From assembly GCF_003597395.2 (NCBI RefSeq), contig NC_133770.1, forward strand, positions 32,267,431 through 32,331,430: a stretch of DNA of 64,000 nucleotides, read 5' to 3'. The notes below the pieces were generated by a model. That model saw only the letters and a program-made list of their open reading frames with translations. It searched no databases and had not been told where the DNA came from. Shown here piece after piece: positions 24,127 through 36,242 of the stretch. Numbering within the stretch: the stretch's first letter is position 1; each line of letters starts with the position of its first letter. The DNA is from Chelonoidis abingdonii. Lineage: Eukaryota; Chordata; Testudines; Testudinidae. The position numbers and the translations under genes were made by a program.

Positions 24127-25672
24127 CCTGTGCCCCCCAGTAGTTCATGGGTTATGGCCCTCCCTTATCCTCCGGGGCACCACAGACCTGTTGCAGCCTT
24201 TTACTGCTGTTGTGAGAAATTCTCTCTCCTAGTCTTCTGTCTTACAGAGCTGGGTTTTTACTTATATCTTCCAGTTGGGAATCAGAGACAATCATTAGCT
24301 GCTGCTTAACTGAATCAGCTGGTTGCCAGTACTGTCCTGCTGGACTTCTTGGTAGACCAGGGCCTGCTTGCCCCTGGCTCCATAGGCCTTAAAGGTTCAG
24401 ACAGCCTTGCTACAGTGATCTTAGTGACTGCATTGTTAAATTGGAAAATATTTAGCTAACCTTTCCTGAAAAGTAAGCATTCGTTCTAGAAAGTAGTTTA
24501 AAACATAAGGTATTTTCACTTTTGTTTGTGAGGATTGTATTTTTTGTCTTACCACCAGGCAAATGATGAAACAACTCAAAATTTGTAATTCATATCAGAC
24601 AAGACAGGTGGCATGAGGCTTCCTGTTAATGGATCTGTAAAAGCTGACAAGTGAGAAATAGTCCCAGGTCTAGTTAAATAGAACTGTTTTGAATAGGTGT
24701 TAGTTTGGCAGAAGTCTATTTTAATTTTTTATAAGTTTGATATAATGATGATTTAAAGCATTTTTCTATTGATTTAAAATGTTCAGAGCTGTGGGAAGTT
24801 ATGGGGGTCAGCCAATTATTTAATGACAGTTGACATGTCAGTATCACGTGTTTATTTTAACACAATAAATATCCGTAGACTAAACTCTAGTGAGTTCTCG
24901 CACAACTTTTTGCTTTGCCTATGTATAAATTTTGTGTGCGAAATATTTACTGATTAAGAATCTAATCCTTCCAAGCCTAAATATGCAGATATTCAGGATG
25001 CACACTGCCACCTGTCATCCATATTTTGCAAATTATCTCCATGATTGGTTTGCCAACTTCCTTTCTTGTTGACAAAAAGAGTGAAACTGGTATTAAGAAA
25101 AATTGGTTTAGGCATCAGCCTTTGTAGTTGCCTAATAACATTCTTAAATAATGTAATGCTTCAAGTGACATTTCTCTGTAAACATAACTTTCTTGCTTAA
25201 ACGTAATTTCACTGATTTACTGCTGTGGTAGAAATTATACAAGATAGACCTGTCCACTCTTGTACTGATGTTCTTACATACTGTTGACTGATTAGCTTTC
25301 CTCAAAATTGAATTGTGTTATATTTTGCTATAAACTTTTGTCTCTGGTTTGTTTTGCTATGACTTGAGTAAAAATGTTTTTTGTTTTTGCAAATCTGTTT
25401 GCTTAAAGGAGGTGCAGGGGTCAAAATTGGTAGAATGACTGAGTGCAAATGGAAACACATTTTGCTTAAAATCTTTGAATTATTTGGCTCTCAAAAAACT
25501 GAAGAGCCTAATAGCACTGACTAGAACCAGATGCAGCATGAATAGGTCTAGGACAAGTTTCTTCACACATCCCTGCCACTGTACCCCAGGCTGAAGAAAC
25601 TCTTTAATTTCAACAATTGGGAGAAATCTCCCTGTGTCTTTATTGGTCGGTTTCTGAATGTTCTGCAACTCA
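24127..25672. other. Unrecognised intronic sequence
   Basis: No gene, repeat family or strong structure recognised on either strand. Confidence 0.35.
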
Positions 25673-25922
25673 GGGTATGTCTATGCTAGAAGTGCTACAA
25701 TGGCACTGCTGCAGCACTACATCTACGCTGCTGTATTTATAGGCACTTATTGTAGTGATGGAAGGTTTTTTCTGTTGCTGTAGTAAATCGATCCCCTGGA
25801 GAGGTGGTAGCTAGGTTGATGGAAGGATAGGTCAACCTCACTATATTTCACAGGGCATAAAATTTTTTACAGTCCTGAGTGATGTAGCTAGGTTGACGGA
25901 AATTTTAGGTGTAGACCAGGCT
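25673..25922. mobile_element. MITE with gtctac-type ends
   Basis: Left end gggtatgtctatgct and right end aggtgtagaccaggc are imperfect inverted repeats, bounding 250 bp with internal gtagctaggttga repeats. The ends resemble the MITEs at 35949, 38089 and 61182, suggesting one superfamily (Harbinger-like is my best guess). Confidence 0.65.
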
Positions 25923-28813
25923 GCATTTGTATTGGAACTTATTTTAGGTTTGATGGACCGTAGAGTCTCCCAGAAGAAATAAAAACTAAAGCATCTTTCC
26001 TTTTTAAAATTGGATCAGGTACAATGGGAATGTCTACATTTTCATTTTAAAGATATTAACAAAAGTAATTTTTACCTGAAGTATAATAATCTTAAATAAA
26101 TATCTTTAAAATAGTTCAATACTTTCTATACTTATAATTGATGGGCTGCTGTTCCTTTCTAACAGATTTACAAGCACACCTGTCAAGCATAGGTGAGAAT
26201 GCTTGCTGCCCTTTCTTCTACTAAGACTTCTTCTATTTCCTCTCTTCTCTTTTTGCTAATGACCATTGTAGTGGAAACAACTCGTTTTTCTTTCCTGTGG
26301 TTACTCGCTCATATAAGGTGATGGAAGAACTGCACTATGAGCAGAATGAGAGAATTCCTTGCAGTAAACAATCAAAATCCATGTCTACTGAAGAAGGCTT
26401 ACATCTGCTACCTGTACGGCATCCCCTCCTGCAGCGTGAAATGGGACTGACTGGCTCAGAAGAGAGTTATAACTAGTCTTCTTCCAGAGGAAAGATTCAG
26501 TTTTTACTCCTGTATTGCAGGAATAGGAGAGGTAGGATCCTAAGGGCTCAGACGGTCTTGTGGGATTCTGGGGCTGTTATGAAGAAAACATATAGTTATT
26601 GCAAAATAATTTTCTTTGCTGAAAAAAATGAAGTGATTGTTACCCTATGCAAGCAGAAGTCCACTGTATTAGTGCCGGTAGTCTTAATGAGGGCTTTCTT
26701 TCTTTCACCAATCAGTCATATTGCTGCTTGTGTGTTATAGTACTAGCTAATAGGAACCTGCTGATCATCTTTTTATGCTCATCAAAATCCCTTATTTTTC
26801 TGATTTTTTTTGAGAGGGAGAAGGCATCACTTTGAAATAGTTCTCTTATCCTTTGAGAATAAGTTTGAATGCCTGTGGTCTTTCCTCCTTTGGACCATAT
26901 TCTTAAATGCTGGAATTGCCATTGTCCTACATTTCTCCTTCTCTAGGGCAGTAATTTCCTTCTGACAAAAAGGTATCAAACTGAGATCAGCGTGCCAGCT
27001 GAGGGCATAGTTTTATACAATAGGTTGTTTCATTGTATCTCTTGATGTAACTCAGGAGACATCAGAATGTTGGTTTTTCAGGGTGAGGGTTCAGTATGCA
27101 TGAACTGCTGCTGAATTTATACAAAGCCTCAGTAAATTTTCAGTGTCGGCAATCATGTCCATGCAGCTACTGTTTCTGTACACAAAGAGGACTGTTCTTG
27201 TTTATGCATGGGGATTTATGCAGATAATTCATTAATACAAATGTGGTGTTCATAAATCCGTTCTCCCTCCACCCTATTTGTTAAGGGATCCCAATATCAG
27301 ACTCTCATGCTCATAAAAGCCACTGTATGGGTGCATTTTTTTAAAATATTAATGTCATCCCAGAATAGCTTAAGGGTAACAGCCTAGATGATTTGCTTGC
27401 TAAGATGAAATGTGGGAAAATAAATGGATCTTTACCTGCTGTGGCTGCCTAGGATTATGTAGACCTACATTGTTAAACTCTCCAACCATGTACCTCAGTG
27501 ACAGGTTCATTTAGATGTTTTATCAAAAACAAATTAAAAAAAAATAAAAATGACAATAGAAAATATTAACACAAATTATCTTGTAGAACTCATTCCACAA
27601 GAGGTCGTTAAGGCAAAGAGTGTTGTGAAAGTCAAAGGATTGCTCATGTTAATATTTGCTGCTATGTTACATTAAATAGGTTGAAAATTTATAAGAGATA
27701 TAAGCAAAGCATAAAGTACCTGGGGGTTGTGAAGAAATTCTGTTACAGGAGTCGTACACCTTTCTGTGAAGTATTTAGCATTAATCACACTTGAGACAGG
27801 TTACTGGACAAAATTAACCATTGTTCTGTTGTGGAACAGTGATTCCTGTGTTTTTATTATGACTTCCATTATCAAAAATTTGTAAGAACACCTTATTTGT
27901 AAAATATATTTTGCTTTTTTTAGGCTTCACGGTAGCTTTTGCTTTGATTTGTGGCTTGTGTCACTTCCTCTTATTTTAATTCTGTTGTTATGAGTATCAT
28001 TTATGGTATTTTTGTTAACCTCAATGGTACTCAATATTGTTTTGAGACTGTTGGAATATGCTTTGCAGCACAGGAGTCTCAATTTCTTTGCAAAATACAC
28101 TTCTCAGTGTCAGAATTCTCAGACTCATCTAGAGTGTATCCTGTGTATGTGTTCAGGAAATAAGAGTCCTGTAAATTGAAACATCAAGGTGGTGATAAAA
28201 GTTTGCTACTTGAGAAACTGTTGTACAGAAAGGAGGTTGACCTTAAGTACACAGTTCAAAGCCTGTTTTGTTATCTGGATTTTAGAGGAACAGAACTGAT
28301 GGTAGGTAAGATGTATGGGAGAGAGGAATCTGAGCAAAGTCTTCCCTCTTTAGGTTGGGATTCAATTTTAGAGTTCTCTGCTGGTTTAAAGTGGTTGTTT
28401 TTTTTTTCTTTTCAGTTCTGTCAGAGGTGACTAGATAAATAAAGATGGGCACCTCTTTCTGTCTGAGTGACATTGCAACTGAAATGAACACATGATAATT
28501 ACAACAGTACTGTGATTGGTAGCAGCACATAACTCTTGAGGCTAGCGAGGTAATGAACCATGGTGTTAGTACTATAACTGGTATTGTAGTGGCTCTATCT
28601 GTTCCTAGCTGTGCATATTTGTACTAGCAGTGATTTCCTATTTTCATGAAAAATCCTCTTGCAGAATTTCTAATAAGCTTTGGGTTCCCAGGAATTAGTG
28701 CCACTTGTGTAGACAAGGTATTGGGTGTTCAGTTCCCATGTGGGCCAAACTGACTGTTACTCATTTTTGAATAATCTGGAGACAGCTGAGAGAAATGTGG
28801 ATAGAACCACCAC
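25923..28813. other. Unrecognised AT-rich intronic sequence
   Basis: Nearly 3 kb in which I recognise no gene or repeat. Short ORFs here have no motif content. Confidence 0.35.
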
Positions 28814-28921
28814 TAGGGTGACCAGATGTCCCCATTTTATAGGGACAGTTCTGATTTTTGGGTCTTTTTCTTATATAGGCTCCTATTACTCCTCCACCAC
28901 ATTTGCTGTCTGGTCATCCTA
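28814..28921. mobile_element. 108-bp hAT MITE with perfect 8-bp TSD
   Basis: Ends tagggtgaccaga and (reverse complement) taggatgaccaga match at 12 of 13 positions. The flanking accaccac is identical at 28806-28813 and 28922-28929. The interior (gggacagttctgatttttgg) is non-coding. Confidence 0.9.
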
Positions 28922-30123
28922 ACCACCACAGCCAGAAGTATTTGAGGTGGTGAGTGGGATGCAAGCTGACTAGCCATGATATTAACTGTAGAGCAGTTGT
29001 AGTAGCCCACTCATGAAGCATGCTTGAGATTAACATGGTAGTAGTTAGCTACATTAGTACATAAGTGTCAGAAAACGTGGATTATTCTTCTGAATCACTG
29101 ACATTTTTGTTGGAGCAATGGTAGTTCTAGCTGCCATAGAACGTTGAGTATTAAAAAAATTCAAAAAGAGAGTCTGGTGGCCTTGCTCCATTTCTCAAAG
29201 ATTTAACAGATGACTCTAGCATGGTGTCTTATTTACTGAGACGGCATTCATATTACTAAATCTTGTATAATATATCTTGTAGTGCACTCTGAAGTAGTAT
29301 AAATTAAAACTGCACTAGTCATTGATTTTGACAAAATGTGTTGGTGAAAGAATATCCTTGGTTTTTATGTGTAGTAACTTTTTTGGTAACATGCAAAGGG
29401 TTTCCTGCTCCCTAGAACATTTTATTAGGGTTCTATGCTAATTATTTTTCATATTCTAAGTTGATAAACTTTTGACATTTCATAAGTGTTGGCCTTTATA
29501 ATGCTGTTAACTTGGTGGTTCTAGGGTAAGGTGAAACAGATAGGAAATCATACCTCTCTTTTGGGACATATCATGTTATGCGGGGATTTAAGATCTCCAC
29601 ACACCATCCTCAGTCCTATGCACTGACCTAAAGATACATTCCCAGAAAATGTGGGTTTTTTTGTTTTTTTTGTTTTTTTTTTTGTTTTTTTAAACACCTA
29701 TGGACAGTTTGAGATGGAGAAGCAAATCATGATTATTGACCTAAATAAATTGAATAGATGGAAGGAAATACTTATTACTTGGGCTGACCATGCAGAACTG
29801 GTTTTTAATATGACGTGACCCTCATTTAATTTCAGAAAGAATTTTTAAAATATCCCAAACAATTTTTTAAAAATTGCATTGCATTTATTATAGGTGGGGC
29901 TGGTAGCACCACTGTAACTAAGGTTGCCCAACACTTATAATAAGACCCTGTTTTCACTTGTTTATAATTTGCCTAACTTTAATAGTTCGAGCTGAAATTT
30001 TACACACTGGATATCTGTCACAGGTTGAACTTCTTTTTTTTTTTTTTTTGTAAAATTTCAAACAAAATGTTTCTGTTACTTCAGAGACTGAGATTGATGG
30101 GGAAAATGTTTTTTGCCCATGTT
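28922..30123. other. Unrecognised intron with T-rich repeats
   Basis: T-runs broken by single G at 29657-29693 and a T run at about 30030-30049 are the only notable features. Confidence 0.4.
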
Positions 30124-30520
30124 AAAAACATAAGAATGGCCTTACTGGGTCAGAACAAAGGTCCATCCAGCCTAGTATCCTGTCTACTGACAGTGGCCAA
30201 TGCCAGGTGCCCCAGATGGAGTGAACCTAACAGGTAATGATCAAGTGATCTCTCTCCTGCCATCCATCTCCACCCTCTGACAAACAGACGCAAGGGACAC
30301 CATTCCGTACCCATCCTGTCTAATAGCCATTAATGGAGTTAACCTCCATGAATTTATCTAATTCTCTTTTAAACCCTGTTATAATCCTAGCCTTCACAAC
30401 CCCTTCAGGCAAAGAGTTCTACAGGTTGACTGTGCACTGTGGGAAAAAGAATTTCCTTTTATTTGTTTTAAACCTGCTGCCCATTAATTTAACTTGGTGG
30501 CCCCTAGTTCTTATATTAAA
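30124..30520 (-). repeat. CR1 LINE 3' end (antisense)
   Basis: Matches the CR1 tail at 20245 closely: aaaggtccatccagcctagt, tgccaggtgccccagatgga, and taatggagttaacctccatg. It ends near 30520 without RT coding sequence. Confidence 0.85.
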
Positions 30521-31502
30521 TACAATAATTTAAAATCTAAGTAAGTGATGTTTAAATACAGTGCTGATAAAATCTCCGCCCACGAGAGCAGATCAAACTG
30601 CTGGAAAACAGTCTTGCTAGTATGGTTTTCAAATTCTATTTCTAGGAGAATATAGATGAGAGAGAAGAACAAAATAAGGCTTTTAGCTCTTTTGATTTGT
30701 GAAATTAATCTTTGCAATGCAAACAGATGCACTGTTGTCTCACTGAGTATTAAACTTAAGGGACTTAAATAACCAGGTTAAGGTAACAGGATAAGGTAAG
30801 TCTGTGGAGAGCTTGGATATCCCCGGTCCAAATCCTGTGCCTTAACCACAAGACCTTCCTTTTTTTTCATAAGCCACTTTGTTTTTATAAAACAAAACAT
30901 GAATGAAATGTTTCCATTATTATTATGTACAAATGTAACTAGATACAAAGGTGAAGGTAAAGTCTGCATTTTGCATGCTACTTTGTTTAGTTCAAAATAT
31001 AAATTATGAGTAAACTAGATGCTTAAAATTTAGTCTTAATCTAAGGCGAAATTGGGTGAAATCCTTTAAAATGATTTCCTGAACTTGGCAGTATCTCTTT
31101 AAGAGTGTCCTCTTTAATTATTAATCACTTTAATACTGAATTACATGTACATTTCACAAATGCATTAGCCTAATACTGCTTGATGTACATTGCTTCCCAT
31201 GTCATTCCATTCATTTGAGTGATGTGTTTCAGCTTTTGCAGCAAAAGCTATTAAATGTTTGCTCAATTTTGCTGCAGTCTCTGAAGAGAATGCCCAGAAA
31301 CACTATAGCATGAGACTTTTATCTGCTCGATGAACACAAATGTTTCTGAATTGCCATTTAATAGATATATTACTTATTATCATATAACTGTTAATTTTCA
31401 ACCTGGTGGTTGAAAGTCAGTTACATTGCACAAGTAGTGTTGTGTGTTTCCTCTGAATAAAGAGTGGGAGATTGCTGCAGATTTAGACAACCGTATGTAA
31501 CA
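30521..31502. other. Unrecognised intron with a possible MIR scrap
   Basis: A scrap at about 30820-30860 (caaatcctgtgccttaacca) resembles the antisense MIR head. Nothing else is recognised. Confidence 0.3.
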
Positions 31503-32003
31503 TACAGTAACTCTTCGCTTAATGTTGTAGTTTATGTTCCTGAAAAATGCTGCTTTAGGCAAAACGATGATAAGAGAATCCAATTTCCCCATAAGAATTA
31601 ATGTAAATGGGGAGCGGGAGGGGACCGGTTAGGTTCCAGGGAATTTTTTTTGCCAGACAAAAGACATTATATACGTATACAGTATAAGTTTTAAATAATT
31701 TTAAACAATTTCGTACCATACTCACCCATGATGATTGTGAAGCTTGGTTGAGTCAAGGGATAGAGGAGTTGGGGCATGGGGGCTCGCCCTGCTCTGCCCA
31801 CCTGGCACTTTTGCCAGGGAGGCGGGGTTAGTGGCTTGCCCACTCCCTGGCTGGAATGCTGGGCGGGCGGGCGGAGCAAGGCGAGCCAAACAGCCTTATA
31901 ATGGAACATTGCATGACTTCAAATGTTTATGTTCTCTAGTAGATCAGCAACCTAATAATGAAACAATGTTAACTGGGACAACTGTAAGTGAGGAATTACT
32001 GTA
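31503..32003. mobile_element. Tigger/pogo-like non-autonomous DNA element
   Basis: Left end tacagtaactcttcgcttaa and right end taagtgaggaattactgta are inverted repeats of the same family as 4970-5552, each with TA at the border. The interior includes a GC-rich palindromic core (cacttttgccagggaggcgg, gggcgggcgggcgg) without transposase motifs. Confidence 0.75.
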
Positions 32004-33131
32004 GTTTGTCCTAAACTGAAAGGGACAATTTCAGTAAGTGGATTTATGGCGACATTTAATGTTTGAATTCCCAGTTAAAATGTATATTTAGATTTAACCA
32101 ATAATTTATCCAATTGGTATTTAGATGGGGATAGCTAGTATAGTGTAGCATTATTTGTGGATTCATAACTCCTCCCCTCCCTCCCCCCAAACTTGGCTTC
32201 TGTTTTTGCTTCTGAAGAAAGGCCCTGTTGAAAATAAAATGCAACATATACAAAATTGACCATATAGTGGGTTTTTTAAAATGTATTAAGGTATGTTAAG
32301 GAAAGAAGGCAAAACCTAGAGAATACATGTAAGATGTATGTTAAAAGCTCAGCAGTAATAAAACGAAAAGAGGTAGCCAACCAACGCCCCTCAATAGTGT
32401 TCCCATATCTAATAGCCCTCATGTGGCAGGGACTGTTGGTTGGCCTAGGCTGTCAACTAATAAATATGCCATTTAAAAAAAAAAAGACTTAGACTTTGAA
32501 TAATTTTCTGGTTAGTTACTAGGCAAGGGACGACAGGGATGGGGTGAGGTCTAGGGCTTGGGCCTTGCCAAAAGATACAGCTGCAATTTTCTGGCAAAAA
32601 TCTAAATGGTTAGGATCATTCCTTCCCCCTTCAACTTCTATTCTTGTGGGAGGATAACAAGTCTCAATGTCTGTTAGTGCTGGTAGCTTCCTAAACAGCA
32701 GCCCAGTGAAACTTACATGATTCCTGTTCTTTTAATTGCTGCCCACATGCATTTGAATACCAGCAATGACACTAATAAACCTCTTGTTAATTTCATGTTG
32801 CTGGCACTCAGGAAACAAGAGACACTAGTGATTTGTTTGCAGACCCCATGTTATGTCTTCTTGCACTTAAGCAGCTATTAAGCTTTGCAGTTGTGATGCT
32901 GTGCAGTTAAACACTGTACATGGGGGAAGGCAGGTAACTGTTAAAACAGTTTTTTAATTTCTGCAAGTACAGTTTGTCTTGAGAAGTTGTTAGAGGATTA
33001 ATAAAATTGCAGCAAGTTGTCCAAAAAATCTAGATGTCTATGTCGATCCTCTTTTGCTCATGCCATTCACAATCTGTTATACTAAAGGAGTGTATGTAAT
33101 ATGTGCATGTGGTTTCAAGTCATCTTGATGT
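32004..33131. other. Unrecognised intronic sequence
   Basis: A small stem (agccaaccaac ... gttggttggcc, about 32373-32443) is the only structure noted. Confidence 0.35.
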
Positions 33132-33204
33132 TAGTGCTTCATGCAGTGTTTGAGCATTTAAAAGTAAATGCTGTTTGCATATATTATTTTTTAATAAAGT
33201 AAAC
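33132..33204 (+). repeat. Left arm of a 70-nt inverted duplication
   Basis: This 73-nt segment (begins tagtgcttcatgcagtgttt) is reproduced in reverse complement at 34164-34233, differing only by a 3-nt indel. It is single-copy-looking intron sequence rather than a known transposon end. Confidence 0.85.
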
Positions 33205-34091
33205 CATCAAAACATAGGGTGCTGTTTTAAAATCTCCAAGTTTTACCTGAGAATCGGACATTCATTTTGATATCAAAGTATGCTTTGTGACATATGGTAA
33301 GTCTATTTTTCTTGGTGCAGAGTTCAAGTAAATGTGTTTATAGGCTAGGAAATATATGTCTGGTCTTTTGTATGAAAATGTTGACAGTTCATTCATAAAT
33401 GATTAACCAGGTGTTTTATTTAGGGGTGGATACTTACCTGTTGAACTATGTGACTGTGAAAACTTATGTCTGGAGACCTGTATATACAAGCCCCATTTCA
33501 AGAACACATTCTATAATAGTGCAAAAAATTGTGTTTTCTTGCCTATCCTACTAGATTAAATAGTCTTCACACTGGTTCACGAAGATCTGTTGCTCACAGA
33601 TCAACTTTCCTGTGTAGATTATGACTTGAGACCAGACTTTAAAAGTTCAGTGCATGTAAATATTAAATGTCTAACTGGCCATGCATATATTTGGAATTTG
33701 CATGCAAAATTGTAGACTCTTGCAAATATTTGCATTTATCTATCTTTGAAAATCTGTCCTATAACATTCTTTTTTCTAACTTTCCATATTCTAGTGGGAG
33801 ACTACTACATGAAAATCATTAAATGCATTTGTTGTTTGGTAAGGCTTGTAATGATAGCAGCCTGAGTCTGTCTTTGTGTGCTGAAGATACTACATAAAGT
33901 GTCAAAATTACAAGGACAAATCTGAGAAAGTAACATACAAAAAACTTTGTTCTTCTAATTGTAACTCAGTTTTTTCTAGCCCTCTTTCAAATCTATTTCT
34001 CTTGGCCCATACAGAGTCTACTAGAAATTTTTACTATGATGTGACTAGAAGGATTAGATTTCTGGATTAGGGATTTAAAAAAAAAATAATG

Positions 34092-34233
34092 CTCATTATG
34101 ATGAATTATACTATACTATACTATACTATACTATACTATAATTCATTATGATGAATTATACTAGTTTACTTTATTAAAAAATATATGCAAACAGCATTTA
34201 CTTTTAAATGCTCAAACACTGCATGAAGCACTA
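34092..34233. repeat. Pentanucleotide array plus inverted copy of upstream DNA
   Basis: The order is cattatgatgaattatacta, then an (ACTAT)n array (about 34106-34140), then cattatgatgaattatacta again. It ends with 34164-34233, the reverse complement of 33132-33204. The compound structure reads as one rearrangement. Confidence 0.8.
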
Positions 34234-34885
34234 TTATACTATAGTAAGTAAGAGGAATGCATTTAAAATGGCTTAAATATAGCTTAACTTGGAACTATTA
34301 AGGACTATTTTGCCTAATATATCTGTCTGGTTAGTGTCTGTGTAACTCTAGAAACATTTCCCCAGGATGAATTAAATTACAGTGTTCCTCAAGTTCTTTA
34401 GAGCTCTACAATGACATCTAGTGAGATTTGGGGAAGGAAGAGTCCTGGTTATATCGAAAAACTGAATTTAATTCCTTAATGTACTTCAGTTAGGTTTGAA
34501 TTTTTAAAAATTGCAACTTTCCTCAGTACATTGTAATTTATTAATTATGTATATTGGAGCATCTGGGTCCAATTGCAATCTGTTGGGGCTCCATTGTGTT
34601 TAGACTCTGTAAACTTACAAAGATGTTAAATTCTAATGAAATATTTCTGCATATTATATAATTATTTAGACTAGTTCTGGATAAGAATATAGTATTTCCC
34701 AAAGATGTGGTTACAAGTAAGGCTGTGACTTCATCATGGAGGTTGCCGAAGTCATAGAATCTCTGACTTCCGAAGACCTTCATGACTAGCATGGCTCCAA
34801 GGCCTTAGTTACAAAGTGATTCCTTCTAAAAGAGTATTGTGCAGATTTCTAAGAACACAGATCTGGGGAAGAAAGTAGCTGAAAT
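34234..34885. other. Unrecognised intronic sequence
   Basis: Nothing recognised. Confidence 0.35.
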
Positions 34886-35456
34886 CTTTGTTTGAGACTC
34901 TCAGCCCTCACGAGACCACCCTTTGAACCCATGGCACAATGCTCCAGGACCCACCTTTCCATGAAAGTGGCATTCCTGGTTGCCATCACCTTGGACAGAA
35001 AGGTCAGTGAGCTCAGTGCCATGATGGCAGACCCTCCCTACATGGTGTTCCACAGAGACAAGGTATCTTTGAGATTACACCCCAAGTTCCTCTTTAAAGT
35101 GGTGTCTTAATTCCATCTCAGCCAATCCGTGCACTTGGCAGTGTTCCATCCAAAACCACATGCGTCCTTCAACAACAGAGCCCTGCATTCCCTTGATGTC
35201 AGACGTGTCCTGGAATTCTACTTGCACAGAACTAGATGTTTTCTGACTCTTTGCTGTCTCCTCCCAGATGATCTCTAAGTGTGTCCCAGGTTGAATTCTG
35301 GAATTTTATAAACAGTCAAACCTCTCCTCTTTTAGGTCACGCTTTATTTCAGATGGCTCTGCTGTTAGCATCCTCATGTCCACCTCTGCATTGATTACTG
35401 CTCAAAAGTCACCCACATGTGGAATACACATAGGGACCATCACTCGAAGAAGAGGA

Positions 35457-35515
35457 CCTTACTTACCTGTAACTGGAGGTTCTTTGAGATGTATGGTCTC
35501 TATTTGTATTCCACA
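35457..35515 (+). repeat. Inverted repeat arm of the DIRS end
   Basis: About 59 nt that pair with 35706-35764 with few mismatches, separated by 190 nt. The part 35480-35515 also pairs with 35418-35451 immediately upstream. Confidence 0.8.
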
Positions 35516-35748
35516 ATCTGCCCTCCTTCCCTTCTTCTTTGGACTCTATTGCACAACAGTAAGAGGGGAAACTGGAGTGGCGTCAACCTGCACTGGCCCT
35601 TATGCCCTCAGTCAAGAGCATGAGGAAATGCACTACACGTGTGGGTCAGCGGACACTATTTGGAAACCCTTCTGTACTCAGGTGCATGGCGCGCCTGAGC
35701 ACACGTGTGGAATACAGATAAGGACCACACATCTTGAACCTCCAGCTA

Positions 35749-35757
35749 CAGGTAAGT
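35749..35757 (+). promoter_or_regulatory. Perfect cryptic 5' splice site (cag|gtaagt)
   Basis: The DIRS terminal repeat supplies the full U1 consensus in the ARHGAP12 sense direction. The inverted arm gives the same 9-mer on the minus strand near 35463-35471. Whether it is used is unknown. Confidence 0.5.
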
Positions 35758-35948
35758 AACCTCTTATATTTTAAGTGCCAGGAATGTCCTCAGTACTGTA
35801 CAATGCACAATTATCAGCCTTGAAGAGTTTACAAAAGAGAAGACCTTGAGGAAGGGAATAATTTAGATTTTTTTCTGTTCTAACTTTACTAATCTCTTGT
35901 GGTGAAAAGTTGTCCGACAGGTTCATGCTTAAGAAGTAGTGAGTCTTT

Positions 35949-36242
35949 GGGCTGGTCTACACTACGGGGTAAAATCGATTTTAGATACGCAATTTCAGCT
36001 ACGTGAATAACGTAGCTGAAGTCGAATATCTAAAATCGATTTACTCACTCGTCCTCACCGCGCGGGATCGATGTCCGCGGCTCACCATGTCGATTCCGGA
36101 ACTCCGTTGGGGTTGGTGGAGTTCCGGAATCGATATAAGTGCGCTCAGGGATCGATATATCCCGTCTAGATTAGACGCGATATATCGATCCCCAAGCAAT
36201 CGATTTTAACGTGCTGATACGGCGTGTAGTCTAGACGTGGCC
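35949..36242. mobile_element. Hairpin-rich MITE
   Basis: Ends gggctggtctacactac and gtgtagtctagacgtggcc are imperfect inverted repeats. Inside are four perfect stems: 35972-35987 with 36027-36042 (16 nt), 35994-36004 with 36010-36020 (11 nt), 36090-36105 with 36118-36133 (16 nt), and 36148-36161 with 36179-36192 (14 nt). The sequence is rich in atcgat and little decayed, suggesting a young copy. Confidence 0.82.

Larger units (their letters stand above)
34886..35764 (+). pseudogene. DIRS-like tyrosine recombinase end and terminal repeats
   Basis: At 34892-35110 the + strand encodes part of a tyrosine recombinase: PPFEPMAQC, then LSMKVAFLVAITLDRKVSEL, ADPPYMVFHRDKVSLR and HPKFLFKVVS. This fits the DIRS-group integrase around its first catalytic Arg box, where K stands beside or replaces the usual R. 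After a stop, related text continues (HSLDVRR-like near 35190). The 3' end (35418-35764) is a set of inverted repeats carrying cctgtaactggaggttctt. It is oriented like ARHGAP12. Confidence 0.65.

Noticed and set aside
34106..34140. CRISPR-like short repeat array
   Set aside because: A contiguous 5-nt microsatellite without spacers, in a vertebrate intron.
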